A program made the position numbers and the translations under genes. Positions 47,420-57,530 of a DNA stretch of 64,000 bases are shown piece by piece (position 1 is the stretch's first letter; each line of letters begins with the position of its first letter). The stretch is from Thermoplasma volcanium GSS1. Its GTDB lineage: Archaea; Thermoplasmatota; Thermoplasmata; Thermoplasmatales; Thermoplasmataceae. Below the pieces are notes generated by a model. The model ran no database searches. It was given only the letters and a program-made list of their open reading frames with translations, and was not told where the DNA came from. The stretch is from assembly GCF_000011185.1 (NCBI RefSeq), contig NC_002689.2, forward strand, positions 124,001 through 188,000, written 5' to 3'.

Positions 47420-48799
47420 ATGGATAATATTCCAGACTGGGTATTGAGGCAGAAGAGAAAGGGTATTGAGATCAGGAGGTTCGGTGATCGTTATTATGCA
47501 TATGAGGTGACAAGCAAATATGATAAGGAACTGAAGAGGGCAAGGAAGGTCACAGGAAAATATCTGGGCGTCGTTACAAAGGATGGCATAGTAAAGAAGG
47601 GAGAAATCACAGGCATAAAAGGTGACTATGAATACGGCAACATTGCCCTTCTCTATGGAATAGCTGAGAGGACAGTCATCCCCGTCCTAAGGGAGATATA
47701 TCCCACAATGTGGAAACGCATCATATCCTATGTCATTCTGAGGAACATACAGCCACTGCCAATGAAATCCGTTCATTACCTGTATGAGAAGACATACCTG
47801 CCAAGAATCATGGACGAGAGCATGTCGCCTGATTCGCTGTCAAGGATGCTCTCCTCACTGCCTGAGGACCAGAGCATCCGTGTCATGAAGAAACTCACTG
47901 AAAAGGGTGAGTATGTCCTCATGGATTCCACTGCAATATTCTCCAGATCAGAGAACATGTCATTCCTGGAACTTGGACATAACTCAAAGGGCATGCATCT
48001 TCCCCAGATCAACGTGATGATGCTGTTCTCATCCACCAGGACAATGCCTACCTTTGTTAGAATTCTTCCAGGATCAATAAGGGATGCATCCGCCATGTCA
48101 AAGACCATTGACATGGCAGGTGTTGATCGGTGTGTAATAGTGGCGGATAAGGGATTCTTCTCTGCAATCAACGTTAAGAAATTGAAGAGGAGGCACCTGA
48201 GCTACATCATTCCACTGAGAAGAAACTCATCACTCATACCTGAACCTGAACACTTCATGGGTGTGTTCAGCTATGACGGTAAACCTGTAAAATACTGGAA
48301 ACGTGAAAATGATGTGTACATATTCGAGGATCCTGTTCTGCGATCTGAGGAGGAGAAGGACTTTCTTCTCAGAATTGAAGAGAATAAAAGGAGCAGAAAG
48401 CAGTATGATGAGAACGAGATCAATTTTGGAAAGCTTTACCTTCTTTCGGATCTAAATGAGGAACCTGAGAGAATATATCGCCTGTATAAACAGAGAGAAT
48501 ATGTGGAATACGCATTCAATGTGTACAAGAATGATCTAGAGGCGGATAGATCATACCTCAGGGATGACCACATGCTTTTCACATACATGTTCCTCAATCT
48601 TCTGTCGCTTTATCTACACTTCCAGATTCTCAACATGATAGATGGAAAATACAGCGTGAAGGATATCCTACTCATACTCTCCAGGATAAAGATGTACCGG
48701 ACGGAGAAGGGGGAGATCATGAGCGAGATACCAAAAAAAGCCAATGATCTGGTATCAACTCTGAATATAGATCTCGACCTATTACGTAAAAAGGCGTGA
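47420..48799 (+). mobile_element. Insertion sequence with intact IS4/IS1634-like transposase
   Basis: 459-residue DDE transposase, uninterrupted. Asp169 (VLMDSTAIF), Asp243 (VIVADKGFFSAINVKKL) and Glu363 in the Tyr-x-x-x-Glu block (YKQREYVEYAF) make a full catalytic set. No clear terminal inverted repeats were found by eye, so element ends are undefined; the given span is the gene. It lies between hta and the end of the rpsL-rpsG operon. G+C-richer than neighbours. Confidence 0.85.
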
Positions 48800-48868
48800 G
48801 TTAAGGCTTAATTTTTAATATTTGGCAGTTTTACAATTTTTTCTAAAATAAAACACAAAAAATGTAAT

Positions 48869-49429
48869 TTATCTTGCTGACTGTGCGACTCTTTCTATCT
48901 CTTCTTTCTTGCTTATTGCAAACGAAGACGCATCGTTCTTTGCAGCAAGCATGATTTCATCAGCAAGGCAATTAACAATCGACTTTTTGCTCTTGAAAGA
49001 GGCATTTGTAGCTCCAGTTGCAATGTTACGGAGTGCTTCATCGACTCTCCTTGATGGAGACACATCCACTGATTTAGGTACTGCAATACCGCCGTACTTC
49101 AGCCTTGTAACCTCTTCACGTGGGCCTGCGTTTTCTATAGCATTTATTAGTATCTGGAGTGGATTTTGTTTTGTCTTATCTGCAATGATATCAAAGGCAT
49201 CCTTGGTTATCTTATAAGCGCTGTACTTCTTGCCTGTCCATTTTTCTGTCCTCATGAGTTTATTTATGAGCCTCTCCACAACATTCATATTTATTTTCCC
49301 AGCATAGTAGGAGGAAAACCTGCCTCCAGTATGTAGGTTTAGAGCTGATTTGACATTTATGTATTTCACCATTCCTGGATCGTGTACTTCGACAGAGTTA
49401 ACATCATACTTGTCAAATAGCAACAGCAT
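48869..49429 (-). CDS. rpsG: 30S ribosomal protein S7
   Basis: 186 residues of archaeal uS7: [37 protein letters not shown], and the end [17 protein letters not shown]. Binds 16S rRNA head. Follows rpsL by 2 nt. The translation-factor genes that often follow are not here; the intact IS is next to its 3' end. Confidence 0.96.
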   Translation of the reverse strand: MLLLFDKYDVNSVEVHDPGMVKYINVKSALNLHTGGRFSSYYAGKINMNVVERLINKLMRTEKWTGKKYSAYKITKDAFDIIADKTKQNPLQILINAIENAGPREEVTRLKYGGIAVPKSVDVSPSRRVDEALRNIATGATNASFKSKKSIVNCLADEIMLAAKNDASSFAISKKEEIERVAQSAR

Positions 49430-49431
49430 GT

Positions 49432-49860
49432 TTACCTCACCGTCTTCTCCTTTCTTCCTTTAACGAGCTCTTTCAGGGAAATGCCGTTAACAGCGACTAC
49501 TTTATAACGCACTCCAGGTATATCTCCCTTACTTCTTCCCATCCTTCCACCAATTCCTTCAACTGTAACTTCGTCATGTTCGTCAATATAGTTTATTGCA
49601 CCATCACCTACAGCAAATGCTGTTATTTGCCTACCATTTTTTATAAGCTGCACCTTAACGCACTTTCTTATAGCGGAGTTAGGCTGCTTTGCCTCAATAC
49701 CAACCTTTTCAATTGCTATGCCTTTCGCTTGTGGAGCGCCCTCTAGTGGATCGCTTTTCCTCTTCAGTTGAAGTACTCTTCTTTTATAATCTCTATCAGA
49801 CCAGCGAAATTTCTTCCTATTTTCAAGCAGCTTCCTGCCAGCGTTCAATCCATTTCCCAT
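49432..49860 (-). CDS. rpsL: 30S ribosomal protein S12
   Basis: 142 residues of archaeal/eukaryotic uS12: [57 protein letters not shown]. Decoding-site protein. GGTGAT ribosome site just before the ATG. First gene of the rpsL-rpsG operon. Confidence 0.97.
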   Translation of the reverse strand: MGNGLNAGRKLLENRKKFRWSDRDYKRRVLQLKRKSDPLEGAPQAKGIAIEKVGIEAKQPNSAIRKCVKVQLIKNGRQITAFAVGDGAINYIDEHDEVTVEGIGGRMGRSKGDIPGVRYKVVAVNGISLKELVKGRKEKTVR

Positions 49861-49922
49861 AATATCACCGTGCAGTGATGAATACGTTACCTTTAGTAAT
49901 AGTGTGTGCTGTATTTTCTGTC

Positions 49923-49931
49923 TATATATAA
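49923..49931 (-). promoter_or_regulatory. TATA box of rpsL-rpsG operon
   Basis: TTATATATA on the minus strand, about 65 nt before the rpsL ATG, implying a leader of about 40 nt that contains the GGTGAT site. The remaining DNA 49932-50127 is A/T-rich without a gene. Confidence 0.5.
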
Positions 49932-50127
49932 CACTTGTGTATTGTATCTTGCGTTTGCTTCACATCCTCTACTAAGGTAATGAAAGGATCTTTCCTCTGT
50001 CAGATATTTACCCGTAATTCTATTTATATGCTCGAATCTTCAAATTTTAAATTTCAAGTTGTTTACACTTATATTAGTATTAACAGAACTAGGCAACACC
50101 ATCAAATTTAATATTTTCTGTATCCTT

Positions 50128-50268
50128 TTATAATAGAACGAAATTATTCTCGCTTACAACGGAAAAGGCAATAATCCATTCTCTAAAAACAGAAGTCTTC
50201 AGTTCCTTATCGATATCTTTACTCGAATGGTAATAGTTCAGTGCTTTTAAGTTCATCAGAATACGCAT
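50128..50268 (-). CDS. Possible 46-codon ORF
   Basis: Open frame starting MRILMNLKALNYYHSSKD and reading as a plausible protein to TTA-TAA. It is divergent from the small ORF at 50315. No family recognised; may be a fragment of a lost gene. Confidence 0.25.
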   Translation of the reverse strand: MRILMNLKALNYYHSSKDIDKELKTSVFREWIIAFSVVSENNFVLL

Positions 50269-50314
50269 TTCAAACTGAAAGATCCTTGCATAATAAATGC
50301 ATTATAATATTATA

Positions 50315-50443
50315 ATGAATAAAAGACCTGCCAGAGACCCTGATGGTCAGAGGATAATAGACGAACTCACAAGGGAAAAGAAAGAGCAGGAGAAGGTAAT
50401 TGATAAACTGCAGAAAGAGAAGAAAACTGCCATTCAGGCCTAA
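50315..50443 (+). CDS. Possible 42-residue coiled-coil protein
   Basis: Starts MNKRPARDPDGQRIID and continues with a Lys/Glu/Gln heptad-like helix. Preceded by A/T-rich ATTATAATATTATA. It could be the N-terminal end of a transposase or a free small protein; not recognised. Codon use is G+C-richer than the flanks, in line with an IS trace. Confidence 0.35.
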   Translation: MNKRPARDPDGQRIIDELTREKKEQEKVIDKLQKEKKTAIQA

Positions 50444-50518
50444 TCTGGTATAACTTCAGATGGCTGAATTCTTACCTTGAATGAAAATAAAGTTATTTAA
50501 TGAAGTGATATCGTTTAT

Positions 50519-51535
50519 ATGCCCGAAGTCAAAGATGGTATAATAGATAGAAAAATGCAGGGGGAATTTGTAAGCAGCTTCATAAGACAGCTTAAATTTC
50601 ACCGTGAAGATTTTAAGAATATAGGTTATATTGGTGGCTTTACCTCACTTATTGATATGGGCAATTTTGCTTTAAGCTTTAACAATGATGGAGTAGGTAC
50701 TAAAACAATGATAGCGGAACAAGCTAACAAATATGATACTCTAGGTATAGATTGCGTAGCCATGAACGTCAACGATGCAATTACTGTAGGATCAGAGCCC
50801 ATAGCTATGGTTGATTATCTTGCTGTAAGAGATCTCAATGAAGATATCGCCAAACAGCTTGGCAATGGCTTCAACGTAGGCGCCCAGATCGCAAATATAT
50901 CAATTGTTGGCGGTGAGACAGCCGTTGTTCCAGAAATAGTAAACCATATAGATGTTTCTGGTGCCGTGATAGGTATTGTGCAGAAGAACCAGATAATAAC
51001 TGGAGCCAACATAAAAGAAGGTGACGTAATCATTGGACTTGGTAGCAGCGGTCTCCACTCAAACGGATTTACCACGGTTAGAAAGATAATATCAGACAAT
51101 GAAATAAATCTCTTCGATAATTTTCCAGGCGAATCCAAAAAGACCTATGAGGTGTTGCTGGAACCGACCAGAATATACGTGCGGGAGATACTTGATGTAA
51201 TGGGCATAATACAAATAAAAGGAATGGCGAACATAACTGGTGGTGGCTTCAAGAATATTACTAGGATGAAAGATATGAAGTATGTTATAGACGATCCCAT
51301 GGAACCTCAGAACGTCTTTGTAAGGCTTATGGAATTGGGGAATCTTAACTATAAACAAATGTATGAGATATTTAATATGGGTACGGGATTTGTCGTTGTA
51401 ATAGGCGAGGACGACAAGATAGATTTTATAAACACGCTTAAAAACAGGGTCCCGTTAAAGGTAATCGGCCACGTTGAAAATGGGACCGGAGTAGAAATAC
51501 CAAAATATTCTGTATCCCTCATGGGATACTATTGA
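50519..51535 (+). CDS. purM: Phosphoribosylformylglycinamidine cyclo-ligase (AIR synthetase)
   Basis: 338 residues. Purine step 5: FGAM to AIR with ATP. Seen: FNNDGVGTKTMIAEQ, IDCVAMNVNDAITVGSEPI, VGGETAVVPEI, GLGSSGLHSNGFTTVR, ITGGGFKNITRM. Own promoter. Converges on the ABC ATPase gene with zero spacing. purN lies 5 kb further on. Confidence 0.94.
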   Translation: MPEVKDGIIDRKMQGEFVSSFIRQLKFHREDFKNIGYIGGFTSLIDMGNFALSFNNDGVGTKTMIAEQANKYDTLGIDCVAMNVNDAITVGSEPIAMVDYLAVRDLNEDIAKQLGNGFNVGAQIANISIVGGETAVVPEIVNHIDVSGAVIGIVQKNQIITGANIKEGDVIIGLGSSGLHSNGFTTVRKIISDNEINLFDNFPGESKKTYEVLLEPTRIYVREILDVMGIIQIKGMANITGGGFKNITRMKDMKYVIDDPMEPQNVFVRLMELGNLNYKQMYEIFNMGTGFVVVIGEDDKIDFINTLKNRVPLKVIGHVENGTGVEIPKYSVSLMGYY

Positions 51536-52453
51536 TTACTTTGATTCGGACAGAATAGAAATGTAGGCCTGTTCTAGTTCTGATCCTGCTGATTCATAGC
51601 TTATTACAGGTGCAATATCAACCAATTTCTTCAATATGTCTGCTCTTCTTTCATTTGATCCGTCGTATGATATTACTAGGGAATTTTCGCCAGATTTTTC
51701 GGCGTCTATTCCAGCCTTCTTTATTTTAGCTATAATATCGTCTGTGATTGGCTGAAGTGTCTCCGCTATCAGTTTTTTGGATCTGAACTGGTTGGATAAG
51801 TTTGATACTTTGTCTGTGGCTAATATTTTTCCATGGTTTATGAATATAACATCATCGCAGACCTCAGAAACTTCCGAAAGAAGATGAGAACTCATCAATA
51901 TTAGCTTATCCTTTTTATAGGCTTTAATTAAGTCCCTGATTATCTTCATCTCAAATGGATCAAGCCCGCTGGTCGGCTCGTCAAGTAGAAGTATTTCTGG
52001 ATCCGGCATCAACGCAGCTGCTATCACGACTCTCTGTCTTTGTCCTTTTGAAAGATCTCCTATTTTTGAGTCTAGCGGTGGCAGCTTGAGTATATCTGCG
52101 TATTCGTCTATGCTTTTCTTTGCTTCTCTATGGTCGATCTTCCGTATATCTGCGACGAACATAAGCGAATCCATTATCGTGAAGTATGGGAATGGCGATG
52201 GCGACTCTATGACTGAGCCTGTAACCGCAAAGGCTTTTACAGGTTCTTTGTTTACGTTTATTCCATTTATCAAAGCAACGCCAGTAGAGGGCTTTATTAG
52301 ATTCGTTAGTATCTTTAAAGTAGTGGTTTTTCCCGCACCGTTGGGGCCCAAATACCCTATTGCTCCTTCGCCATCATACTTAAACGATACACCATCTAAG
52401 GCCCTAAACTTTCCATAATACTTCGATACGTCTTTGATCTCTATGCTTGGCAT
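51536..52453 (-). CDS. ABC transporter ATP-binding protein
   Basis: 305 residues. Walker A GPNGAGKTT, signature LSKGQRQRVVIAA, Walker B ILLLDEPTSGLDP, switch His in LMSSHLLSE; an extra C-terminal domain of about 80 residues as in ABC-2 export ATPases. Sits 4 nt after the permease gene, same operon. Confidence 0.93.
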   Translation of the reverse strand: MPSIEIKDVSKYYGKFRALDGVSFKYDGEGAIGYLGPNGAGKTTTLKILTNLIKPSTGVALINGINVNKEPVKAFAVTGSVIESPSPFPYFTIMDSLMFVADIRKIDHREAKKSIDEYADILKLPPLDSKIGDLSKGQRQRVVIAAALMPDPEILLLDEPTSGLDPFEMKIIRDLIKAYKKDKLILMSSHLLSEVSEVCDDVIFINHGKILATDKVSNLSNQFRSKKLIAETLQPITDDIIAKIKKAGIDAEKSGENSLVISYDGSNERRADILKKLVDIAPVISYESAGSELEQAYISILSESK

Positions 52454-52457
52454 CTCT

Positions 52458-53285
52458 CTACCCCTTTATCTCTTTGTACGTAAATACAGCTGCAGATATC
52501 AGCAGGAATATCACAATGTATCCCAGCATTATGTAGATGGATTCAAGAAGTGTGGGATTAAAAGTGTAAAAGGATATCCTTCCGACGTGAGTAACCGCAT
52601 ACGTTGTGTATTTCTTTTCAAATACTAGGTATAGTATCTGGCCTGCATACGTCACAAACATCCAAGGGTTTACTCCAGCGAGTCCGGACAGTATTCCTTG
52701 AATTGCAGGATATATAATGATCAAAAATATGATCGACATAACAAGGCCTATTGTTGGAGTCCTGAAGATTGCACTGAAGAGGCTAGAAAAGGAGAGAAGA
52801 GCTAGCATATAAAGAAGCGCCAGTGCAAAGGAAATTCCAGTTATGTCTGTTATATTACCGTAAAGATACAACGACATCGCCATACCACCAATGTATACAA
52901 TCAATACCATAACTGCAGAAGCAAGAAATGCTGAAGTATATCTACCAATGTATAAAACGGATCTCCGTATTGGTTGCACAAGAGTGTAGTAAGCAGTGTT
53001 TGTTCCGAGATCCATTGAAACAAGATCACCTCCAAAAAAGGCTGCTATGACGGCGAAAAATGTTATTAAATCACTTGAAAGAAAGCCATTAAAGAAAATA
53101 GCGGAATTTTCTGTCTTCAAAGTTGTGTATTTGTAGTGTAAATCCAGCATTATCAGTGCCGCAGTTATAACTATTGTAAGAATGAGAAGCCCTATGAACC
53201 GCTTGCTTCTTATGTAATATGTAAATTGGTATTTCGAACTGATAGCGTATGAATAAATATCGTTAGCCGCTGAAACAGTTTCCAT
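52458..53285 (-). CDS. ABC-2 type transporter membrane subunit
   Basis: 275 residues, six hydrophobic segments. N-terminal RSKRFIGLLILTIVITAALIM and the coupling-loop FFGGDLVSMDLGTNTAYYTLVQPIRRS are typical of ABC-2 permeases. First gene of the pair; substrate unknown. Confidence 0.87.
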   Translation of the reverse strand: METVSAANDIYSYAISSKYQFTYYIRSKRFIGLLILTIVITAALIMLDLHYKYTTLKTENSAIFFNGFLSSDLITFFAVIAAFFGGDLVSMDLGTNTAYYTLVQPIRRSVLYIGRYTSAFLASAVMVLIVYIGGMAMSLYLYGNITDITGISFALALLYMLALLSFSSLFSAIFRTPTIGLVMSIIFLIIIYPAIQGILSGLAGVNPWMFVTYAGQILYLVFEKKYTTYAVTHVGRISFYTFNPTLLESIYIMLGYIVIFLLISAAVFTYKEIKG

Positions 53286-53411
53286 CTAAGATTAATTCCT
53301 AGGAGATATAAATAATATTTGCTTTTTATAATCAAACTTGAATGAATAAAATATACGAATATAGATATAAAAATTTAAAATAGTTAAAATAGAAAAAACG
53401 GTTAACTAATT

Positions 53412-54020
53412 ATGAAAATTAACGATGCCGTTGAGAGGATTGACGGTGTTGTTGCAAATTGCTATAGCCTGAAGATTGGAGACGTAACAGTTCTTGTTGA
53501 CTCCGGAACTAGATCTGGAGGCAAAAAAATAATCGATTATTACGAACGATCAGGAGGAAAGCCAGACGTGGTTGTTATAACGCACCATCACGCCGATCAT
53601 ATAGGCGGTTTATCGGAGATAGTAGAAAGGTTTCACCCAAAAGTGTATGTTCCAGATCTAGAGCTTAAAATAGTGAGTGGCGAAGAAAAGCCCCCAGCCC
53701 CGAAGTCATTTATAGGGAGAATAATTGCCAGGTCGTTGAAATTCAATCCAGTTAAAGCGATAGTTCCAGCTTCGAAGCTTGATGTCCCTGGAATTGAAGT
53801 TATGGCAACTCCTGGCCATACCATTGGGAGCACCTCATATATACTAGACGATTTTAAGCTTATTTTCAGCGGTGATGCAGCAGTTGAATCTGGAGGCAAA
53901 CTCGTAATAAATAAGACGTTTACTTATGAAATAAATGGAGCAGAAAGATCTCTTGAAACTATAGCATCGATGAAAGGCCATACAGTACTACCTGGACATG
54001 GAAATCCTGTTAAAATTTGA
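53412..54020 (+). CDS. Metallo-beta-lactamase-fold hydrolase
   Basis: 202 residues. Metal motif TxHHxDH in ITHHHADHIGG, then ATPGHTIGSTSY, FSGDAAVESGG and LPGHGNP. A two-metal hydrolase of glyoxalase II/lactonase type; given the gluconate dehydratase next door a sugar-lactonase role is possible but unproven. Own promoter. Confidence 0.86.
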   Translation: MKINDAVERIDGVVANCYSLKIGDVTVLVDSGTRSGGKKIIDYYERSGGKPDVVVITHHHADHIGGLSEIVERFHPKVYVPDLELKIVSGEEKPPAPKSFIGRIIARSLKFNPVKAIVPASKLDVPGIEVMATPGHTIGSTSYILDDFKLIFSGDAAVESGGKLVINKTFTYEINGAERSLETIASMKGHTVLPGHGNPVKI

Positions 54021-54078
54021 TTTTATGTTAATAATATTAATTCGATATTCTTAAAAGAGAAGATACGTTATCCTAAGT

Positions 54079-55275
54079 ATGAATTCTGCAATAAAGGACA
54101 TTGAAATAATAGAGATGGGAGAAAAGCTTAGAGAGACATCATCCCCATGGAGTTCTACTATTCTGCTGGTCAAACTAACAAGTGCAGACGGCCTTGTAGG
54201 TTATGGTGAAGCCCCGACCACACTGATGACTTTGCCTGTCCTTGAGAGCATGAAGGAGGTTGCAAGGGTCTTTAAAGGAAAAGACTTCTTCAACGTAGAA
54301 CAAAACGTTTTTGATTTTTATAGAAACTCGTTTTATCTTCCTGTATCGATGGAAGCAACTTCGGCCTTAAGTGCCTTTGAAATAGCCTCATGGGATCTAA
54401 TCGGAAAAGAGTTAGGGACACCAGTCTACAAGCTAATAGGTGGTGAGGTAAACCACAATATTAGGGCATATGCCAACGGATGGTACAATGACTGCGTTAC
54501 TCCGGATGACTTTGTTAAGAAGGCTAAGGAAGTAGTAAAGATGGGATTCACTGCAATGAAATTCGATCCGTTTGGAGACAACTATGATACGATAACAAAC
54601 GAGGGGATCGAAAATGCGAGAAACATAGTGGGCGCCCTTAGAAGCGAGTTTGGAGAAAAGGTCGATCTTCTTATAGAGTATCACGGCAGATTTTCCAAAA
54701 TCGCTGCAATAAAAGCAGGAATGGCATTAGAGGAATTTAAGCCATATTTCTATGAAGAACCGCTCCATCCAGATCTGGATCATGACCTGCTTGATCTGAA
54801 ACAATACTATAAGGTACCAATTGCGCTAGGTGAACGCGTTCTTAACAAGAAGATATTTGCTAGGTTCATATCCCAGAAACTTGTAGATATTATACAACCG
54901 GACCTTACAAACTCTGGCGGAATACTTGAAGCAAAGAAAATAGCTGCCATAGCTGACGGATTTGGCATACCCATTGCTCCACACAATGCATTCGGTCCGA
55001 TACAGACTGCCGCAACTTTGAATGTTGATACAACACTCACTAACTTTGCAATACAGGAGAGCTTTGAGATGTTCTGGCCAGACTGGAAAAAGAATCTGAT
55101 GGCGTCAGGATATAAACTAGAAAACGGCTATTTCAGATTAACAGGGGATGCAGGAATAGGCAAAGTAAATGAAAGCATAGTTGAAAAATACCAGGTATCT
55201 GGAATGGAGCCGTTCGATGACAAAGAACCCCCATGGGTTGTATCTGGTACCTTCAAACACTACCAACAAAAATAA
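54079..55275 (+). CDS. gnaD: Gluconate dehydratase (enolase superfamily)
   Basis: 398 residues. Converts D-gluconate to 2-keto-3-deoxygluconate in the non-phosphorylative Entner-Doudoroff pathway of thermoacidophiles. Strongly like the Sulfolobus enzyme: YANGWYNDCVTPDDF, MGFTAMKFDPFGDNYD, LIEYHGRF, YEEPLHPDL, GERVLNKK, IIQPDLTNSGG, APHNAFGPIQ. Metal ligands lie in IEYH, EEP and GER; His in APHNAFG is catalytic. Monocistronic. Confidence 0.92.
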   Translation: MNSAIKDIEIIEMGEKLRETSSPWSSTILLVKLTSADGLVGYGEAPTTLMTLPVLESMKEVARVFKGKDFFNVEQNVFDFYRNSFYLPVSMEATSALSAFEIASWDLIGKELGTPVYKLIGGEVNHNIRAYANGWYNDCVTPDDFVKKAKEVVKMGFTAMKFDPFGDNYDTITNEGIENARNIVGALRSEFGEKVDLLIEYHGRFSKIAAIKAGMALEEFKPYFYEEPLHPDLDHDLLDLKQYYKVPIALGERVLNKKIFARFISQKLVDIIQPDLTNSGGILEAKKIAAIADGFGIPIAPHNAFGPIQTAATLNVDTTLTNFAIQESFEMFWPDWKKNLMASGYKLENGYFRLTGDAGIGKVNESIVEKYQVSGMEPFDDKEPPWVVSGTFKHYQQK

Positions 55276-55305
55276 TATTTATAGAAGTTTCTGCTAAATT
55301 TTTAT

Positions 55306-56022
55306 ATGCAGGCTGAAGGGGAGAAGAGTGATAAAATCTCGAAGATCTCCACTGGCATACCCAGAGTTGACGAACTCCTGTATGGAGGATTCGATGGAAG
55401 AGACAACATAGTTGTCTCCGGTAATAATTTTTCACAGAAAAGAAGCTTTATTTATAACTTCATAAAAAGTTCTGCCAATAGTGGGATGAAAGTCATTATC
55501 ATAAATGTAGATGGATCATCCGAATCATTACTCGCAGATCTTGCAAGGAGAGGTACAGACTTAGAGAATATCATACTTTTAGACGGATTTTCTAAAAACT
55601 TTCAAGAAAAGGTCCCTCCTAATGCAGAGGTAATTGATGATCCATCGAATGTGTCTTCTGTCCTGAAGCAATACATGCTAAGAGCCCAGAAGGAAAAGGA
55701 TTTCATATTCGTCTTTCTGTCTGCCACTCCTTACCTTATGGACTTCAATGACCAGAATAGAAAATTCTTCGTCCAGCTTGTACACTGGAACAGAAAGAAT
55801 TCTTTGCTCTCTACTTATGTATTGGATGACTTTGTTGGGCAAACTACTGCTGAGTGGTTCGCTTATATGATGGATTTCTCATTGTACTTTAAAAACGACG
55901 GTGACTACGATTACATGCGTGTTCTCTCCCTTAAGCCTGTGAGAACAAAGGACTGGATAAGGATATATAAGGACAGCGATGTATTCACGCTCGGTTCGTT
56001 CAACGTTGAGAGGATTAGATAG
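55306..56022 (+). CDS. KaiC/RadA-like protein lacking Walker A
   Basis: 238 residues. Starts like KaiC-family ATPases (STGIPRVDELLYGGFDGRDNIVVSG) but the P-loop reads GNNFSQKRS instead of Gly-x-x-Gly-x-Gly-Lys-Thr. The Walker B-like strand (FIFVFLSATPYL) lacks the Asp. Probably does not hydrolyse ATP; may be a regulatory or structural paralogue. Follows the gluconate dehydratase by 30 nt. Confidence 0.75.
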   Translation: MQAEGEKSDKISKISTGIPRVDELLYGGFDGRDNIVVSGNNFSQKRSFIYNFIKSSANSGMKVIIINVDGSSESLLADLARRGTDLENIILLDGFSKNFQEKVPPNAEVIDDPSNVSSVLKQYMLRAQKEKDFIFVFLSATPYLMDFNDQNRKFFVQLVHWNRKNSLLSTYVLDDFVGQTTAEWFAYMMDFSLYFKNDGDYDYMRVLSLKPVRTKDWIRIYKDSDVFTLGSFNVERIR

Positions 56023-56079
56023 CGTTAATACACGATTTATATTGAATAACTTTTAATACCTAATCATTATTAGTTACGT

Positions 56080-56289
56080 ATGGCAAGACTTGTTCTACAC
56101 ACAAGGGATCATCCATACGTAGTCAAAGTGGGTGATAGGGAGGTGCACATCTGTGGATGCGGGCTTTCATCTCATAAGCCCTATTGCGACGGAACTCACA
56201 AGATAACCACAGACGAAGGCGAAAAGATTTACATCTATGATGCTGATAAGAAGAGAGAAGAGTTCCATTCCTTCTACGACAACGACTGA
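56080..56289 (+). CDS. CDGSH iron-sulfur domain protein
   Basis: 69 residues. Ligands are seen in HICGCGLSSHKPYCDGTH: Cys-x-Cys, Cys and His, the 3-Cys/1-His [2Fe-2S] site of mitoNEET-type proteins. Soluble, no membrane anchor. TTAATACC-like box about 25 nt before ATG. Redox or Fe-S transfer role inferred. Confidence 0.93.
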   Translation: MARLVLHTRDHPYVVKVGDREVHICGCGLSSHKPYCDGTHKITTDEGEKIYIYDADKKREEFHSFYDND

Positions 56290-56389
56290 GACCACTCAGC
56301 CTGCCCGTCTTTCATCATTTTGTCAGAAAGATGGTTTATCATCACAGTGATCTCTTGTAAGGTATTCGTATACACTTTAAAGTTATTTT

Positions 56390-56992
56390 CTACATATTTA
56401 AGATCACTCTTTTACCTTCAATTTTGTAATGTCCGTTTGAAAGCAGAGAGATAGCCTCTACGATCGCAGAGTGTTCTATACCGTGTATTTTTTCTTCAAG
56501 ACTCTGGGCATCATCTACGTCTTCGACTGAGACACAGCGCTGCAGGATTATCGGGCCACCGTCAACTTCATCCGTAACGAAGTGAACCGTGCATCCAGAA
56601 TATTTCATCCCGCTCTTTATAACTGCTTCGTGTACCTTACGGCCATAAAATCCGTGGCCCCCGAAGCACGGCAGGAGTGAAGGATGCGTATTTATTATCC
56701 TGTATCTGAACTCGTCGGTGATCTCTTTACCTATAATGCTTAGAAAGCCGGCCAAAACAAAAAAATCGCATTTCGACGATCTCATCTCTTCCTTTAAGTC
56801 CCTCTGGAAATATTCGCCGCGTTTTAGTATTCTATAGGGTATGTTATTGTCCTCTGCCCTCTTTATAGCCAAGCACTCTCTATCAGCTATTACTTTTGAT
56901 ATCTCAACATCTATCTTCTTATTTTTAACAGCATCTATAATTGCCTGGAGGGTCGTCCCATTTCCAGACACCATCACGCATATCTTGGTCAT
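56390..56992 (-). CDS. purN: Phosphoribosylglycinamide formyltransferase
   Basis: 200 residues. VSGNGTTLQAIIDA binds phosphate; INTHPSLLP has the catalytic Asn-x-His and VTDEVDGGPII the Asp. Transfers formyl from 10-formyl-THF to GAR in purine synthesis. Single gene on the minus strand. Confidence 0.93.
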   Translation of the reverse strand: MTKICVMVSGNGTTLQAIIDAVKNKKIDVEISKVIADRECLAIKRAEDNNIPYRILKRGEYFQRDLKEEMRSSKCDFFVLAGFLSIIGKEITDEFRYRIINTHPSLLPCFGGHGFYGRKVHEAVIKSGMKYSGCTVHFVTDEVDGGPIILQRCVSVEDVDDAQSLEEKIHGIEHSAIVEAISLLSNGHYKIEGKRVILNM

Positions 56993-57067
56993 AGGAGAAA
57001 CATATGTCGAGGTCGTATTATATTTTAGGTGTAGGGCAACCCTGCACCTTTATTACCTTCAATGATG

Positions 57068-57448
57068 CTATTGCTTAACTCGGGAATAACTTTTGAGTTC
57101 GAACTCTGTCCCGTCAGGCAGCCTGAAGTGTTGCCAGCATGATCCGTCGGAACCACATTCTAAGCTGTCTATGTCGCTAACGCCAATATTGTTTAGCCTT
57201 TTTATTCCTGACGGAATATCGTCTACAAGGAAACCTGCCACTTCCCTATTGCAGGCATTATCTGATCCGCTGGCTCCATTCTTCACTTCGAATTCGTCGC
57301 CGTTGGGAAGGACAAAAAGGGCGCTTTCTCTATCAAACTCTGAGGGTTCTATTCCAAAGAAGCTCTTGAACAGATCCACGGCTTTCAAATAATCACTCTC
57401 GCCAGTTCTTACTTCATATCCCAGCCATCCGATTCCAGTTACTTTCAT
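57068..57448 (-). CDS. Glyoxalase/bleomycin-resistance (VOC) fold protein
   Basis: 126 residues. Beta-alpha-beta-beta-beta pattern with WLGYEVRTGESDYLKAVDLFKSFFG and ending WQHFRLPDGTEFELKSY. A single VOC module; likely metal-binding dimer. Substrate unknown. Confidence 0.7.
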   Translation of the reverse strand: MKVTGIGWLGYEVRTGESDYLKAVDLFKSFFGIEPSEFDRESALFVLPNGDEFEVKNGASGSDNACNREVAGFLVDDIPSGIKRLNNIGVSDIDSLECGSDGSCWQHFRLPDGTEFELKSYSRVKQ

Positions 57449-57530
57449 AGTTAATCATAATTTTCATATTAATAGAATTACCAGTTTATAAAATTTATAA
57501 ACATTTCAGAGTTGTAAGATCAGGATTTAG

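Noticed and set aside
47340-48860. Terminal inverted repeats for the intact IS
   Set aside because: Short palindromes such as TTACCATATCTGGTAA are present near the left side but no matching copy was found on the right.
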